Under the pieces are notes generated by a model. It worked only from the letters and a program-made list of their open reading frames with translations. It was not told the origin of the DNA and searched no databases. A stretch of 9,197 nucleotides of DNA, taken from JADHUC01 sp964617665. Its GTDB lineage: Bacteria; Planctomycetota; Planctomycetia; Pirellulales; Pirellulaceae. The DNA lies in NCBI GenBank assembly GCA_964617665.1, contig CAZUAH010000552.1:1-9197 (forward strand), read 5' to 3'. The position numbers and the translations under genes are program-made. Below, piece after piece: positions 1-7,131 of this stretch (the stretch's first letter is position 1; each line of letters starts with the position of its first letter).

Positions 1-968
1 CCGCCTTCGAACGTCGTCCCTTTGCCTTCTCGCAGAAGACCGGCTGATCCTCCGTGTGTGTGGAACGGCAGCCAAGGGCCGTTGTCGGACGTGAACACGA
101 CCAATGTGTTTTTGTCCAGTTCCAGTTCCTTCAGAGTCGACAGGATCTGCCCCACGCCCGCGTCGATCTCTTCGATCACGTCACCGAAGATGCCGCGACG
201 ACTCTTGGCCAAATGCTCCTTGCCGGCATACAGCGGAATGTGCGGCAGATTGTGAGCCAGGTAGACGAAGAACGGCTCGTCGCGGTGATCGCGGATGAAT
301 TCGATCGTCTTCTCTGCATACCGGCGCGTGATCGTGTGCTGATTCGCGGGCCGCTCGGCCACCGTGGTGTCCTCGATGACCGGTACATCGTACTGCTCGA
401 TGGGTGCAACGTAGTTGGCGTCCTTCCTTGCGGTCTGCATGTAGTTCGGGAAGCCTCGCTGGGCATCCATGTCGTTCGAATAGGGAATGCCCCAGTAGGA
501 GTCAAATCCATGAGCCGTCGGCAAATATTCTGGCAAATGGCCCAAGTGCCACTTGCCTACGGCCGCAGTGGCGTAACCGACGGATTTGAGCGATTCTGCG
601 ATCGTGATCTCGGTAGCGGGAAGCCCACCCTTCGAGTCCGGGAACAGCACTCGTCGCTTTGCCGACATCATCCCATTACGATTCGGCAACCGCCCGGTCA
701 GCAGTGCAGCGCGACTGGGAGTGCACACACAAGCTCCGACGTAAAAGTTAGTCCATTTCTGGCCCTCGACAGCCATCCGATCCAGATTGGGCGTACGGAT
801 CGTCGGATGCCCAAAGCAACCCAGATCTCCGTACCCCAAATCGTCACAGAAGATCACAACGAAGTTCGGCTTCTCCGCCGCCTGAAGGCCTTGACCAAGC
901 AGCATAAGGACCGTCATCCAAATTGTTGCTGCGGCAATTGCCTTTGCTAGTCTGGGTCCGCTTTTCAT
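1..968 (-). CDS. Exported type I (formylglycine) sulfatase, C-terminus cut off by the window edge
   Basis: Hydrolyses sulfate esters, probably on sulfated polysaccharides, outside the cytoplasm. The minus strand reads open from ATG at 968 to the left edge: 322 complete codons of a family usually 450-550 residues long. Residues 1-31 form a signal peptide (MKSGPRLAK, then a hydrophobic stretch ending near LQAA). The mature start PNFVVIFCDDLGYGDLG holds the metal-binding pair D42-D43. CTPSRAALLTGR carries the C-X-P-S-R signature, with C82 the residue expected to become formylglycine. GKWHLG (K139, H141), LPHIP (H243), TSDNGP (D295, N296) and K316 match the remaining active-site positions of the family. 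GGAG lies 8 bases before the ATG and supports this start. It follows the thioredoxin gene on the same strand after 180 bases. The family call is very secure; the substrate cannot be read from the sequence. Confidence 0.96.
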   Translation of the reverse strand, partial: MKSGPRLAKAIAAATIWMTVLMLLGQGLQAAEKPNFVVIFCDDLGYGDLGCFGHPTIRTPNLDRMAVEGQKWTNFYVGACVCTPSRAALLTGRLPNRNGMMSAKRRVLFPDSKGGLPATEITIAESLKSVGYATAAVGKWHLGHLPEYLPTAHGFDSYWGIPYSNDMDAQRGFPNYMQTARKDANYVAPIEQYDVPVIEDTTVAERPANQHTITRRYAEKTIEFIRDHRDEPFFVYLAHNLPHIPLYAGKEHLAKSRRGIFGDVIEEIDAGVGQILSTLKELELDKNTLVVFTSDNGPWLPFHTHGGSAGLLREGKGTTFEG

Positions 969-1116
969 CGATAGTTCTCCAGGGAGTTGTTTTTCTGTAA
1001 AGGTGCTCGCGTCTTGGCTCAATCGGATGGGCTGACGACCCCAACACATCCCGGACGCACAGCGTTATGCGCGGCGCAGAAAGACCGCGATCCATTCTCG
1101 TTGTCTGTGTCCAAAC

Positions 1117-1142
1117 GTGGCAAAGCCGCAGAAGTCTGCCAC
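1117..1142 (-). terminator. Possible hairpin just downstream of the thioredoxin gene
   Basis: Seven bases after the stop codon of the minus-strand thioredoxin gene there is a 6-bp inverted repeat, GTGGCA (1117-1122) with TGCCAC (1137-1142), loop 14 bases. An alternative, overlapping pairing GCAGA-AG-TCTGC sits at 1128-1139. No clear T-run follows on the minus strand (only GTTTGG), so it is not a classical Rho-independent terminator. It may stabilise an mRNA end. The rest of the 180-base gap (969-1148) shows only a weak promoter-like pair before the sulfatase. Confidence 0.3.
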
Positions 1143-1148
1143 ACTGAC

Positions 1149-2279
1149 TCAAGTAGCGGCGATCAGTTTCTCGATCATTTCGGCGACATCTTTCGCGTTC
1201 TTCTCGCCGCTTCCGACGCGGAGCAATTGGATCTTGCCTTCGCGGTCGATCAACACGACGTGCGGGATTCCGCTCACCGCGTAGTACTCGGACATCGCTC
1301 GACCCTTTTGGATCGCGAAGCGATGGTGCAGGTTGTGGTGTTCGGCGAACTTGGTCAGCATCTCCTGTTCCTGCTCCGGCGGAACCTTCTCGCTGCCGGT
1401 CACACGCTTCGGACGGCCTGATTGGTCGTCCCATTTGTAGTTGTAGTAGCTCGTTAGGCCAATGATGACCAAGCCCTTGTCCGCGTACTTCTCGTGCCAT
1501 TCGCGCAAATGCGGAAACGTCGCAATACACGGTCCGCACCAGATCGACCAGAAGTCCAGCAACACGACCTTGCCCTTCAGGTCGGCGTCAGTCAGCGGAT
1601 CGCCATTCACCCAGGCTTCAACTGCCAGCGGCGTGGCGTCGGCGCCGACCAAAGCAGCCAGCTTCTTACCAGTTTCGATGCCTTGCTCCAGGCGAGCGAA
1701 TGAGCCTTCAATCCCATCAATCGCTTTCTTGGTAGCATCCTGCAGCGCCTTTTCCTTGGTGGCTGCCAGCAGCTTCTTGGCATCGTTGAGCATCTTCTCT
1801 GCCTTGTCAGGCTCCGAACGCGTCAACGGCGCCACGGCTCCCCTTAGCTTCGATCCATACATAGAAATGGACTTTGTGTCGTCCGGATTCTCTGCCAGCT
1901 TCCCTGCAAGATCCTCGAGAGTCACGCGGCCCAATTCGACCTGTGATCCGTAGTACTGGACTGCTTGTTGGCCGCGAGCGACGATGCTTTTGCCCGCCGC
2001 GGTCTCAGGCTTGAGCGATTCGATAAACTCTTTCATTTCCGCAAGTTGCTTTTCCGCTTCGTCGGGGTCCGTAGCGATCAGCGAACGTATCTCTCCCAGA
2101 TTCTTGTACATGTATTTGTCGAACAGGGATCTGTCATCCGGCTTCTCCTTCAATTGCTCCGTCAATGGCTTTGCAGGTTCTGCTGCCGGCGTTTTCGGTT
2201 CCGCAGTTTCCGCTGCCGTGGCGAAGTTGGGAATGACGAAGCCCAGAATGGCAATCAGTGCGAAGGTGACCTGTTTCAT
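1149..2279 (-). CDS. Exported TlpA/ResA-like thioredoxin-fold protein with helical N-terminal region
   Basis: Likely an extracytoplasmic thiol-disulfide reductase, 376 residues. Residues 1-22 (MKQVTFALIAILGFVIPNFA...) are a signal peptide or lipid-free anchor. Residues about 24-210 are Lys/Glu/Ala-rich and mostly helical, with repeated patterns such as DPDEAEKQLAEMKE and EPDKAEKMLNDAKK that look like weakly repeated helical hairpins. Residues about 215-374 form the thioredoxin domain: VVLLDFWSIWCGPC gives the redox pair C248/C251, and SGIPHVVLIDREGKI gives the cis-proline P339. WCGPC is the classic thioredoxin active site. The start at 2279 is chosen because GGAG lies 6 bases upstream and a signal peptide follows directly. 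The same frame stays open to 2654, but that extension has no signal-like start and runs into the neighbouring gene. Its divergent neighbour is the trihaem protein. The thioredoxin family is secure; the partner is unknown. Confidence 0.93.
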   Translation of the reverse strand: MKQVTFALIAILGFVIPNFATAAETAEPKTPAAEPAKPLTEQLKEKPDDRSLFDKYMYKNLGEIRSLIATDPDEAEKQLAEMKEFIESLKPETAAGKSIVARGQQAVQYYGSQVELGRVTLEDLAGKLAENPDDTKSISMYGSKLRGAVAPLTRSEPDKAEKMLNDAKKLLAATKEKALQDATKKAIDGIEGSFARLEQGIETGKKLAALVGADATPLAVEAWVNGDPLTDADLKGKVVLLDFWSIWCGPCIATFPHLREWHEKYADKGLVIIGLTSYYNYKWDDQSGRPKRVTGSEKVPPEQEQEMLTKFAEHHNLHHRFAIQKGRAMSEYYAVSGIPHVVLIDREGKIQLLRVGSGEKNAKDVAEMIEKLIAAT

Positions 2280-2330
2280 CTTGTACTCCACATCGTGAGA
2301 AGGAGAAGAAGTAGTTTGCCGCTGGCCTCT

Positions 2331-2359
2331 ATTTAATCCGCATTCCAGTTGATCTGCAA
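2331..2359 (-). promoter_or_regulatory. Weak promoter candidate for the thioredoxin gene
   Basis: On the minus strand TTGCAG (2359-2354) and TTAAAT (2336-2331) are separated by 17 bases and lie about 50 bases before the ATG at 2279. The -35 box matches the consensus at only 3 of 6 places and the -10 at 4 of 6, so this is a guess based on spacing and on the local AT-rich patch. Confidence 0.25.
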
Positions 2360-2459
2360 ACGCCCAAAGCCCTATCGAGGAGATTTTTGCACGCCTCCGG
2401 CCCCGCGAAGATCCCCCAAGTTCCGTAACCGACATGCGTACCCGAACTCGCGATCGACG

Positions 2460-2489
2460 TTGGCACTCAAGTGTGCGGCGTGCTAAACT
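2460..2489 (+). promoter_or_regulatory. Sigma70-like promoter candidate for the HzsA-like gene
   Basis: TTGGCA (2460-2465, 5 of 6 to TTGACA) is followed after 18 bases by TAAACT (2484-2489, 4 of 6 to TATAAT) with an extended -10 TGC just before it. Transcription would start near 2496, giving a leader of about 40 bases. The spacer contains CACT-CA-AGTG (2464-2473), a small perfect dyad that overlaps the -35. This is the best promoter match in the divergent gap. Confidence 0.4.
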
Positions 2490-2491
2490 GA

Positions 2492-2503
2492 GATCGTTCG
2501 ATC
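2492..2503. promoter_or_regulatory. Small palindrome at the predicted transcription start
   Basis: GATCGTTCGATC is a perfect inverted repeat of two 5-base half sites separated by TT. It sits where transcription from the promoter at 2460-2489 would begin, a usual place for a repressor site. Its short length means chance is a real alternative. Confidence 0.25.
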
Positions 2504-2533
2504 CCATGAAATCAGCCATTAAGAGGTACCAAA

Positions 2534-5527
2534 ATGGTCCTTCGTATCCTGCCGCGGATTTTGCGCCCAACTTCGTTCTTGATTCTTTTGTCCATTTTCT
2601 ATGCGGTCGGCGCCCGAGCTCCAGTAGCGGCGGCCGACGGGGACTTGCCGTCAAGGAACTTGGCTCGTTCGGCTACAGCATCGGCGACTTCGGAACATAA
2701 CGCGTCGTATCTTGCTAAGTTCGCTACTGATGGAAAGATACCGCCTTCCGGCAGTACTTCGGCGGACTTGAAGGCTGCATGGTGCGTGCTCAAAGCCAAA
2801 ACGGGCGATGCAGCCGATTTCACACTTGCATGGGATCAACCGGTCGAGTTGGCAGAGATCGTCTACTTTGGGCGCACGTCTTGGTTCATGAACGAGTGTT
2901 TCAAGAACTACGAAATCTACCTTGACGACGCGACGAAGCCCACGGCCAAGGGAACATTCAAGATGATGCACGGCCCGCAAAGGGTCCCGTTGGCTCCCGG
3001 CAAGGTCAGCCGCGTCACGATCAAGTTTGTCAATTCGTATGGCGGTTATAATCCCGGCGCAGCCGAGATCATGGCGTTCGCCGAGCCCCTGTCGAAGAAG
3101 GATTTCGCCCGGCTACAACGACTGGCCGGTTCGCTCGAATCATGGCTGGCTGATGATGTCGATACGGACTCACTTCGCGAGATGATCGGTTGGCTGAAAA
3201 CGATGCATAGCGAAAAGTATCAGGGCGCGATCGACGACTTGGGCCAACTGGAGGCCCTAACGCGTGGCGACATCGAGGATAACCACGAGCAAATCGCTCG
3301 GTTGCAACGAGACGTTTTGTTGTTCGACGTTGATCGCTTGTTGGTGATCAAACGTCACGAGATCACGGCCTCGCACGTCTACACGTATCACTACGAGGGC
3401 CAGAAGAATGGCGGTGGGTTGTACGTCTTCTCGCCCCACGAACCGGAAGCTGAACCGATTCGACTAGTGGATTCCACTGAAGGTCAAATCCTGGACTGCG
3501 ATCTGTCGTACGACGGAACAAGGGTGTTGTTCAGTTGGCGCCGGCAAACCGGCGAAGGGTATCATCTCTGGACGGTGAACATCGACGGTACGGGGCTTGA
3601 ACAATTGACCGACGGCGAGTGGCACGACTACAACGGCTGCTGGCTGCCGGACGGCGGGATCGCGTTCTTGAGCACAAGAGCACCGCAATTCGCCTATTGC
3701 TGGCACGCGCCCGTGGGCATCCTGCACAGGATGGACGCCGACGGTTCGAACATGCGGCGACTTTCGGCCAACTATCTGAACGATTTCACACCGAATGTTC
3801 TAGAGGATGGCCGCATTGTCTACTCGCGTTGGGAATACGTCGACCGTCCGGCGATTCCAATTCAGAGTCTGTGGGCTATCAATCCGGATGGCACTGGACT
3901 GGCTGGCTTCTTCGGCAATCGCGTCCTGTCGCCGGGGACGTTCATGGAGGCGAGGCAGATACCTGGTACAACGAAGATCGTCTGCACGATGACGGGTCAC
4001 AACGGTCCAACGCGCGGAGCGATCGGTGTTGTGGACCGCGCTAAGGGGCTCAATGCGCAGGCGGCCATCGAAAACATCACGCCCGATGTTCCCGTGCCAC
4101 GCGTCGATCAGGGAAATGGGAATACGAGCGGCAGCAAGCTGTACAGCGGCCCCATGCCGCTAGATGCCCGCCGGTTTCTCGTGTCGGCTCGCGGCCCCGT
4201 TCTGGTGCGAAACATCGCAGGAACGTGCCAGTCGGTTGTTCTGGAACGACCTACGGATGGACTGCAGTATTTCTGCGCCACACCGATCCGATCACGACCA
4301 CGGCCGCCCGCCATTCCCAGCCGACTGCCGCCGGTGCCGTCCGACTATGCGACTGTATACCTTCAGGACGTCTATAACGGCTTAACACCGGGCGTGAAAC
4401 GCGGTGAGGTCAAGACGGTCCGCGTTGTGCGCGAACTGCAGAAAACCGTTCGTATCGACCCGAGTCTTCGTGCGTTCGGTTTCCAATTCCCGGTTATCTC
4501 CTGCGGGGCAACCTACGCCGGCAAGGACGTGATCGGCGAAGTGGATGTGAATCCGGACGGATCCGCATATTTCCATGTGCCGGCAGGTGTGCCGTTGTAT
4601 TTCATGGCGTTGGATGGGCAGGGAAGAGCCGTACAGCGGATGCGCAGCTTCACGCACTTCATGCCCGGCGAGACGCAGGGCTGCATTGGATGCCACGAGC
4701 ACCGTTTGGAGTCGCCGCGTCTGCAACTGCCCGACTTGGCCATCCAGCCAAAAACGCTACGTCCGCCCGAGTGGGGCGAAGGCGGCTTCGACTACTCGCG
4801 CGTTGTCCAGCCCGTATTGGACAGGCACTGCACCAAATGTCACAACCCGCAGGATGCGCCGAAAGGCCTCGACCTGACGGGCGACAAGACCGACTATTTC
4901 AACGTTTCTTATGACATGTTGGCTCGCGAGCACCAGGGCCGTACCGGTAGCCCGTACGTCAACTGGATTCCCACGTACAACGGCCAAGAGTGGAATATCC
5001 TGGTTGTGGAGCCCAAGGCCTGGGGTTCGCCGCAAAGCAAGTTGGCCGAGGTGGTCTTGTCCGGTCATCCGGACGAGAACGGTAAACCAAAGGTCGACTT
5101 GACGGACACGGAACGTCGCCGAATCCTGGCGTGGATCGACTTGAACGTGCCATACTACGGCAGCAGCGAGACGGCTCACCCCGCCGCGCCCGGCTGCCGA
5201 CGAATGGTTCCGGCCGAGTTGGAGAATGTCTTGGCGGATCTCACCCGGCGTCGTTGCGCCGAATGCCACGCGGACGGCAAGATCCCGCGTCACGTCTGGA
5301 CGCGGGTCACCAATCCGCAGTTCAACAACTTCCTACTTGCACCACTGGCCAAGTCCGCAGGCGGCAGCGAACGGTGTGGCAAAGCAATCTTCGAAAACGC
5401 GGACGATCCGGACTACAAAGCAATCCTGGCCACGTTCGAGCCAATCCAGAAGCTTCTGGCAGAAACACCCCGCCTGGACATGCCTGGAGGCACGCCATCG
5501 GCGGAAGTGAATCGTTGCTGCCAGTGA
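2534..5527 (+). CDS. Exported HzsA-related trihaem cytochrome c with discoidin-like domain and PD40 propeller
   Basis: Protein of 997 residues. Start: ATG at 2534 with AAGAGG 7 bases upstream, then a signal peptide (residues 1-34, ending near PVAAADG). Residues about 41-183 resemble an F5/8 type C (discoidin) carbohydrate-binding domain (NLARSATASATSEHN... NPGAAEIMAF). A helical linker covers 184-262. Residues about 263-580 are a beta-propeller with PD40-type blades (LSYDGTRVLFSWR, VNIDGTGLEQLTDG, LPDGGIAFLSTR, MDADGSNMRRLS), the arrangement of the middle domain of the hydrazine synthase alpha subunit. Three c-type haem sites follow: CIGCH 717-721, CTKCH 766-770 within VVQPVLDRHCTKCHNP, and CAECH 908-912. 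Kuenenia HzsA, about 810 residues with two haems, is the nearest known plan. Hydrazine synthesis is not implied: no HzsB/HzsC partner is present. A secreted or cell-surface redox or substrate-binding role is an inference. Convergent with the esterase, 16 bases away. Confidence 0.9.
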   Translation: MVLRILPRILRPTSFLILLSIFYAVGARAPVAAADGDLPSRNLARSATASATSEHNASYLAKFATDGKIPPSGSTSADLKAAWCVLKAKTGDAADFTLAWDQPVELAEIVYFGRTSWFMNECFKNYEIYLDDATKPTAKGTFKMMHGPQRVPLAPGKVSRVTIKFVNSYGGYNPGAAEIMAFAEPLSKKDFARLQRLAGSLESWLADDVDTDSLREMIGWLKTMHSEKYQGAIDDLGQLEALTRGDIEDNHEQIARLQRDVLLFDVDRLLVIKRHEITASHVYTYHYEGQKNGGGLYVFSPHEPEAEPIRLVDSTEGQILDCDLSYDGTRVLFSWRRQTGEGYHLWTVNIDGTGLEQLTDGEWHDYNGCWLPDGGIAFLSTRAPQFAYCWHAPVGILHRMDADGSNMRRLSANYLNDFTPNVLEDGRIVYSRWEYVDRPAIPIQSLWAINPDGTGLAGFFGNRVLSPGTFMEARQIPGTTKIVCTMTGHNGPTRGAIGVVDRAKGLNAQAAIENITPDVPVPRVDQGNGNTSGSKLYSGPMPLDARRFLVSARGPVLVRNIAGTCQSVVLERPTDGLQYFCATPIRSRPRPPAIPSRLPPVPSDYATVYLQDVYNGLTPGVKRGEVKTVRVVRELQKTVRIDPSLRAFGFQFPVISCGATYAGKDVIGEVDVNPDGSAYFHVPAGVPLYFMALDGQGRAVQRMRSFTHFMPGETQGCIGCHEHRLESPRLQLPDLAIQPKTLRPPEWGEGGFDYSRVVQPVLDRHCTKCHNPQDAPKGLDLTGDKTDYFNVSYDMLAREHQGRTGSPYVNWIPTYNGQEWNILVVEPKAWGSPQSKLAEVVLSGHPDENGKPKVDLTDTERRRILAWIDLNVPYYGSSETAHPAAPGCRRMVPAELENVLADLTRRRCAECHADGKIPRHVWTRVTNPQFNNFLLAPLAKSAGGSERCGKAIFENADDPDYKAILATFEPIQKLLAETPRLDMPGGTPSAEVNRCCQ

Positions 5528-5543
5528 GCAAAGCAGGAGCCGT

Positions 5544-6962
5544 TTACCACTCGTCAGTTCGGAACGGCGACGCTGGTAGGCCTTCTTCATTCGACAAGTT
5601 CGGCTCGGCTTCCTGGTGCCAGCCGAAACGCACGGCCACCGGTTTGGCAACGGCCTCGGCAGAGACTACGACCTTGTCGCCCTTGATTTCGGCCTTTGCT
5701 TCGACGAAGTTCTTGTCCTCGCCCGCGATGGTGAAATGGCTGAGCGGTCTGCCGTCGCGTGAAACCAAGCCGCTGGCGACGTGGTCGAAGGAAATGCAGA
5801 TCTTGTTGCCGTCGACCTTCATCGACTTGTACAAGGGCCCCGAGTAGACGAGGTCGCACTTGCCATAGTTCTTGGCCAATGCCCACAGCGCGAGCCGCTT
5901 GCCGACGTCTTGCTTATTCCGTGGATGAATATCCCTCACGTTGCCGATGTCGACCGTCACGGCCATGCCCGTGTTTGGCACGCAGAGGGTCTTCAGTTGA
6001 GCGTCCCAAATGCCGGCCAATCGAGTCGGGTCGCCGCCATATCGGTATGGGGCAAGTTGCACGAAGTAGAACGGCATTTCAGGATCGCTCCAGATCGAAC
6101 GCCAGCCGGCTATCAATGCTCTCATCTTCTCGTGATACAACATCCCTTCGCCGTTATTCGATTCGCCTTGATACCAAATGGCACCGCGGATTGTGTAAGG
6201 AACCAACGGGGAAATCATTCCGTTGTAGAGAGCCAATGGTGATTGATGGTTAATCTTGCCCGCAGCGTTTTTCGAGGGAAAATTGTCGAGGTTGTCGGCA
6301 ATATCCTTCAACGCGGGAACTTTCTTGAAGCCGACCGGTGGAGTCCACGGCTCGATGCGCGTGCCACCCCAGTTCGATCCGAGCAGCCCGATAGGCACGT
6401 CGAGTTCCCGTTGCAGATGTCGTCCGAAGTAGTATCCCACGGCTGTAAAACCGGCGACGGTTTTGGGGCTGCAAACCTGCCATCCACCGGATGCAACATT
6501 GTCTTGTGGCGAGTCCGCGGGTACGTGCGGGATTTTGATGTGGCGAATTCTCGGATGATCCGCGGCGGCGATCTCTTCTTTCGGGTTATCTGACGCCGAG
6601 ACCGGCCATTCCATGTTAGACTGACCGGAGCACAGCCAGACTTCGCCCACCAAAATATCTTCGATGGTGACCTTGTCTGTGCCTTCGATCGTCATCGTCA
6701 GCGGGCCGCCAGCTTTTATGGCAGGCAATTCGACAATCCACTTGCCGTCCGCGTCGGCCTCGGCCGATGCCTTTGCATCGCATAGCGTCACGGTCACTTT
6801 CGTGCCAGGATCGTCCCAGCCCCAAATCGGCACGGCCCGATCTCGCTGCAATACCATACTGTTGCCGATTACCGACGGCAGTTTGATGGCAGCCAACAAA
6901 GACGATGACGCCAGCGAGACCACGGCGGTCAACAAGAGTGCGAGGCAATGTCGAGCTTTCAT
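5544..6962 (-). CDS. Exported sialate O-acetylesterase-like SASA-family carbohydrate esterase
   Basis: Removes acetyl esters from sugars; members act on sialic acids or on acetylated plant and algal glycans. Protein of 472 residues. Residues 1-24 are a signal peptide (MKARHCLALLLTAVVSLASS...). Residues about 25-105 form the beta-rich front domain typical of the family (SVIGNSMVLQRDRAVPIWGW). The SGNH-like catalytic part begins with WLCSGQSNMEWPVS, where S115 is the expected nucleophile. IGLLGSNWGGTRIEPW, IWYQGESN (262-269) and DIHPRNK (D344, H346, the expected acid/base pair) follow in order, and the end EGLPASPFRTDEW is the family's usual C-terminus, so the gene is complete. ATG at 6962 is chosen over one 15 codons upstream because AAGGAG lies 9 bases before it and a signal peptide follows. 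Divergent from the 498-residue secreted protein. Substrate unknown; the name sialate is inherited from the family. Confidence 0.95.
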   Translation of the reverse strand: MKARHCLALLLTAVVSLASSSLLAAIKLPSVIGNSMVLQRDRAVPIWGWDDPGTKVTVTLCDAKASAEADADGKWIVELPAIKAGGPLTMTIEGTDKVTIEDILVGEVWLCSGQSNMEWPVSASDNPKEEIAAADHPRIRHIKIPHVPADSPQDNVASGGWQVCSPKTVAGFTAVGYYFGRHLQRELDVPIGLLGSNWGGTRIEPWTPPVGFKKVPALKDIADNLDNFPSKNAAGKINHQSPLALYNGMISPLVPYTIRGAIWYQGESNNGEGMLYHEKMRALIAGWRSIWSDPEMPFYFVQLAPYRYGGDPTRLAGIWDAQLKTLCVPNTGMAVTVDIGNVRDIHPRNKQDVGKRLALWALAKNYGKCDLVYSGPLYKSMKVDGNKICISFDHVASGLVSRDGRPLSHFTIAGEDKNFVEAKAEIKGDKVVVSAEAVAKPVAVRFGWHQEAEPNLSNEEGLPASPFRTDEW

Positions 6963-7039
6963 TGGTTGTGACTCCTTGGTGAGAATCGAAGGAAGGCGGG
7001 AAAACACACGGTGGGCAGGCTCGCCAGTGGCAGCCCTTC

Positions 7040-7070
7040 CGTCAGAGGGTTACCATAAACGCGTCTGACG
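7040..7070. promoter_or_regulatory. Inverted repeat flanking a promoter candidate of the esterase gene
   Basis: CGTCAGA (7040-7046) and TCTGACG (7064-7070) are perfect 7-bp inverted half sites with 17 bases between them. Between them lies TATGGT on the minus strand (7057-7052), which pairs with TTGCCT (7080-7075) at a 17-base spacing to make a plausible sigma70-like promoter for the esterase gene, about 80 bases before its start. The layout fits a dimeric or looped regulator covering the -10. The promoter match is only moderate (4 of 6 in both boxes). Confidence 0.35.
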
Positions 7071-7073
7071 TGA

Positions 7074-7130
7074 AAGGCAAGGATGGTATGCTTCATCCGG
7101 GATTTGCCTTGGAGGAAGAGGCCGCCTTCC
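7074..7130. repeat. Two small nested hairpins in the divergent intergenic region
   Basis: AAGGCAAGGATG (7074-7085) pairs with CATCC (7094-7098) and, after a 5-base bulge, TTGCCTT (7104-7110), giving a 12-bp broken stem with an 8-base loop. It is followed at once by GGAAG (7114-7118) with CTTCC (7126-7130), a 5-bp stem with a 7-base loop. The first one overlaps the proposed -35 box of the esterase gene. Function unknown. Confidence 0.35.
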
Positions 7131-7131
7131 A

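Noticed and set aside
54..950. Long plus-strand reading frame of 298 codons
   Set aside because: It lies antisense to the sulfatase, which has an intact signal peptide and all the active-site motifs on the minus strand. The plus-strand product shows no recognisable domain.
844..1539. Minus-strand frame of 231 codons overlapping the thioredoxin and sulfatase genes
   Set aside because: Arg-rich, low-complexity product in a shifted frame of two convincing genes.
2280..2654. N-terminal extension of the thioredoxin by 125 residues
   Set aside because: The frame is open, but the extension crosses the promoter region and the start of the divergent gene. A signal peptide preceded by a good ribosome binding site starts at 2279.
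4757..5293. Minus-strand frame of 178 codons inside the HzsA-like gene
   Set aside because: Antisense shadow of the region that encodes the CTKCH and CAECH haem motifs. No signal, domain or ribosome binding site was seen.
2534..5527. Calling the trihaem protein a true hydrazine synthase subunit
   Set aside because: No beta or gamma subunit gene or other anammox gene is nearby, the expected tyrosine ligand is not visible, and the domain set differs.
6962..7007. Upstream ATG at 7007 as the start of the esterase
   Set aside because: The extra 15 residues would precede a normal signal peptide, and AAGGAG sits properly before the ATG at 6962.
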